Positions 63,401 to 64,000 of a stretch of DNA of 64,000 bases are shown piece after piece. Positions within the stretch are counted from its first letter, which is position 1; each line of letters starts with the position of its first letter. Origin of the DNA: an uncultured Agathobacter sp. Its GTDB lineage: Bacteria; Bacillota; Clostridia; Lachnospirales; Lachnospiraceae. The notes beneath the pieces were generated by a model that had not been told where the DNA came from, did not search any database, and saw only the letters and a list, made by a program, of their open reading frames with translations. The position numbers and the translations under genes were made by a program. The stretch covers positions 1-64,000 of the forward strand of contig CAJUND010000007.1 of NCBI GenBank assembly GCA_910587655.1. Reading direction: 5' to 3'.

Positions 63401-63794
63401 ACTGATAAAAAACGGGACTGTCTTTCTGGATGAGGAAAGAAAATACCGAATTAACGGGAAAGCATTAAGGTTGCGGCATCTGAGCTATATTGGAATTGAT
63501 GACTGCAGGTATCTGGATATATTCAATAAATTTAAAATTGTTGATGTAAAAAATCACAGTTTATCTTCCTTCATTGCACAATGGAACGGAGACATGGATC
63601 TGGAAGATGGCAGAAGCGGAATTTACGTTAAGGATGATATTTACATAAAAAACAAACTATATATTAATGGAATTGATTTTAAAGAATATGAAAACCAAAT
63701 AGACAAAAATTCCACCGACATTGCAGGATTAAAAGACGCAATATCCTCCCTCCGCTCCACAGTTTCTTCCATTAAGAGCTGTAACTGCAGTTAA
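60495..63794 (+). CDS. Tail-tip/tail-associated (Tal-like) protein
   Basis: 1099 aa from the ATG at 60495, which overlaps the Dit stop (TAATG). The N-terminal about 350 residues fit the prophage-tail endopeptidase/gp27-like hub. A zinc ribbon is inserted near residue 218-255 (CQNKDCG ... CPECHG). The C-terminal third contains a beta-helix-like ladder of short repeats (SSIHSSNIYGTSIYSSYLYS, then TITAGTINGTDINGGTIMG). No lytic active site was seen. It probably forms the tail spike or receptor-contacting tip. Confidence 0.85.
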   Translation: MNSQTLVNISKNMKDLTFVLANRNYDKLGVLNNVDMNTFVYSRSTGGHEISFDIYQTLNGMSEVLWDTVTDLKLLWVKELDVYFEIYVTTEDSSSIKKTVTGTSLCEAELSQIKLYQTEINTEDDISRENYEVTTFYNMDNPDASLLNRILSKAANYKIRHVDASLSKIQRSFSVDNESIYHFLVGECAEQFHCIFYFDSRDRSISVYDLYAVCQNKDCGHSNDIADFTHTDEYGNLTYTCPECHGTNIRHYGEDTGIFIDRENLTDSVHFTTDTESVKNCFKLSAGDEIITAAARLLNMNGTDYIYCITNEQKADMPAELAEKINQYDLLYDSYKDEYQKLIDEIYESSEKVYYYRHTMMPAKEHAPVNASTEALKLTEHNLSPLGLLNCSASTSRAAVETALKNYAKVYVKTGYVKLEINTYSYAYQGVDSDGSHYGCWTGNFTVTNNSDKDDIVYSDPVTVKVYDNYENFVSQKIRKTIADADEDGSVFDVLDIRNPDTFKNSLTYYGLNRLQSFYDAIQSALDCLMQLNQAAPDSKMYASCYLPYYRKLQACQDEIDKRQYVIDEWENKYENAVQKQQEIQRRLNFETYIGEDFYRLFCCYRREDVYQNENYISDGLKDQEIIKRAEEFLETAQKELLKSATRQHSISSTLHDLLLIPEFEPLLDKFEIGNWLRVRADGCIYKLRLIRYEISFSDINTISVDFSDVTKIRDSVTDTESILHSAQTIASSYSYISKQAEKGSHAENHIDDWVKNGLSSTLVHIKNNDREEISYGKHGLLAREYDDISDDYSDEQLLFTHNILAFTEDNWKSVSLGLGKHEYTYYNGNGFTTSTGYGISARFCQAAYIYGSQIIGGDIYSSNYSPSSGTHLDLNKGTFSFAGGGLSYDGTTLHGNSLDIRSSSIHSSNIYGTSIYSSYLYSSDIESATITAGTINGTDINGGTIMGTDIIGGTIKSTGDEDGITSDVLIKNGTVFLDEERKYRINGKALRLRHLSYIGIDDCRYLDIFNKFKIVDVKNHSLSSFIAQWNGDMDLEDGRSGIYVKDDIYIKNKLYINGIDFKEYENQIDKNSTDIAGLKDAISSLRSTVSSIKSCNCS

Positions 63795-63829
63795 TCCCGA
63801 AACATATAAAATTATTACAGGAGATAAAA

Positions 63830-64000
63830 ATGGCTGAAATTAACCAGATTCAAAAACCAGTGACTGTCGCACAGACAGAACTTGCAGACAATATCATGTC
63901 TGCCATAAAAGTATCAAACCTGCACCCTTCCCTGCTTATGCCGGTGATAGATGAAATCCATTCCATCGTGCGAAACACATTAAATATAACCAGGCAGGAA
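63830..64000 (+). CDS. Partial gene after Tal, runs off the window
   Basis: ATG at 63830 after ACAGGAGAT; 57 codons are visible (MAEINQIQKPVTVAQTELAD...). It is probably another baseplate or upper-tail component. It shows the island continues beyond the window. Confidence 0.6.
   Translation, partial: MAEINQIQKPVTVAQTELADNIMSAIKVSNLHPSLLMPVIDEIHSIVRNTLNITRQE

Overview
The window looks like a Lachnospiraceae-type (Clostridia, Firmicutes) chromosome. Supporting signs are strong AGGAGG ribosome binding sites, Gram-positive lipoproteins, an FMN-riboswitch rib operon with a queuosine-salvage tail, an IscR-like Rrf2 regulator beside nifS/iscU, and LexA boxes of the Gram-positive GAAC-N4-GTTC type. 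No exact species can be read from it.

Positions 1-4.6 kb are accessory: an AT-rich two-gene unit (truncated metallophosphoesterase plus small partner), an AAA-ATPase/PD-(D/E)XK protein and a decayed ISAs1-type transposase. Positions 4.8-18.1 kb form a sulfur island. LysR-nifS-iscU faces an Rrf2 regulator. A 12-gene minus-strand run follows: metQ-metN-metI, a tRNA-Cys-like sequence, a class II amidotransferase, gamma-glutamylcysteine synthetase, a trans-sulfuration enzyme, a C-S lyase and a cystine-type ABC importer. The same inverted repeat, ACCTAT-N7-ATAGGT, lies at the divergent Rrf2/LysR promoter region and just downstream of the metQ promoter, so one regulon is likely. Positions 18-32 kb are ordinary host genes: MATE pump, hybrid sensor kinase, orphan tyrosine recombinase, secreted protein, Na+ symporter, queL and yhhQ, and ribH-ribBA-ribE-ribD under an FMN riboswitch that carries a small inverted-repeat insert.

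From about 32 kb to the right edge lies a phage-derived island. Two minus-strand genes (DUF262/ParB-like and sigma-like) face a plus-strand operon. Upstream of the operon sit a strong sigma-A promoter, a terminator-like hairpin and two LexA boxes. The first large gene encodes a double-psi-beta-barrel RNA polymerase homologue of the YonO/QDE-1 kind (motif DFDSD). Then come an HU-like protein without an ordinary start codon, tail-fibre proteins, a GT92-like glycosyltransferase, a tail-tube-like protein, a divergent cysteine desulfurase, holin, amidase, a giant tape measure gene, Dit and Tal. No terminase, portal, capsid or protease gene is present in 30 kb. The region could be an SOS-induced, headless (F-type tailocin-like) particle that carries its own polymerase, but the island runs past the window end, so this is unproven.

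The most unusual piece is the tape measure gene. Its first exon stops inside what looks like a group I intron (P3, P7 and P8 can be paired). The intron holds cargo genes (lipoproteins and zinc-ribbon proteins) instead of a homing endonuclease. Two separate downstream exons both begin with ATATTYAAAACAT, directly after a G and in frame with exon 1. The functional-looking exon B is preceded by four tandem hairpins whose arms differ but whose 7-nt loop is constant, (C/A)TCCACA. Exon A has a degenerate copy of this arrangement and looks like a relic. I read this as a tape-measure exon-cassette system, a hypothesis that RNA sequencing and comparison of related islands could test directly.
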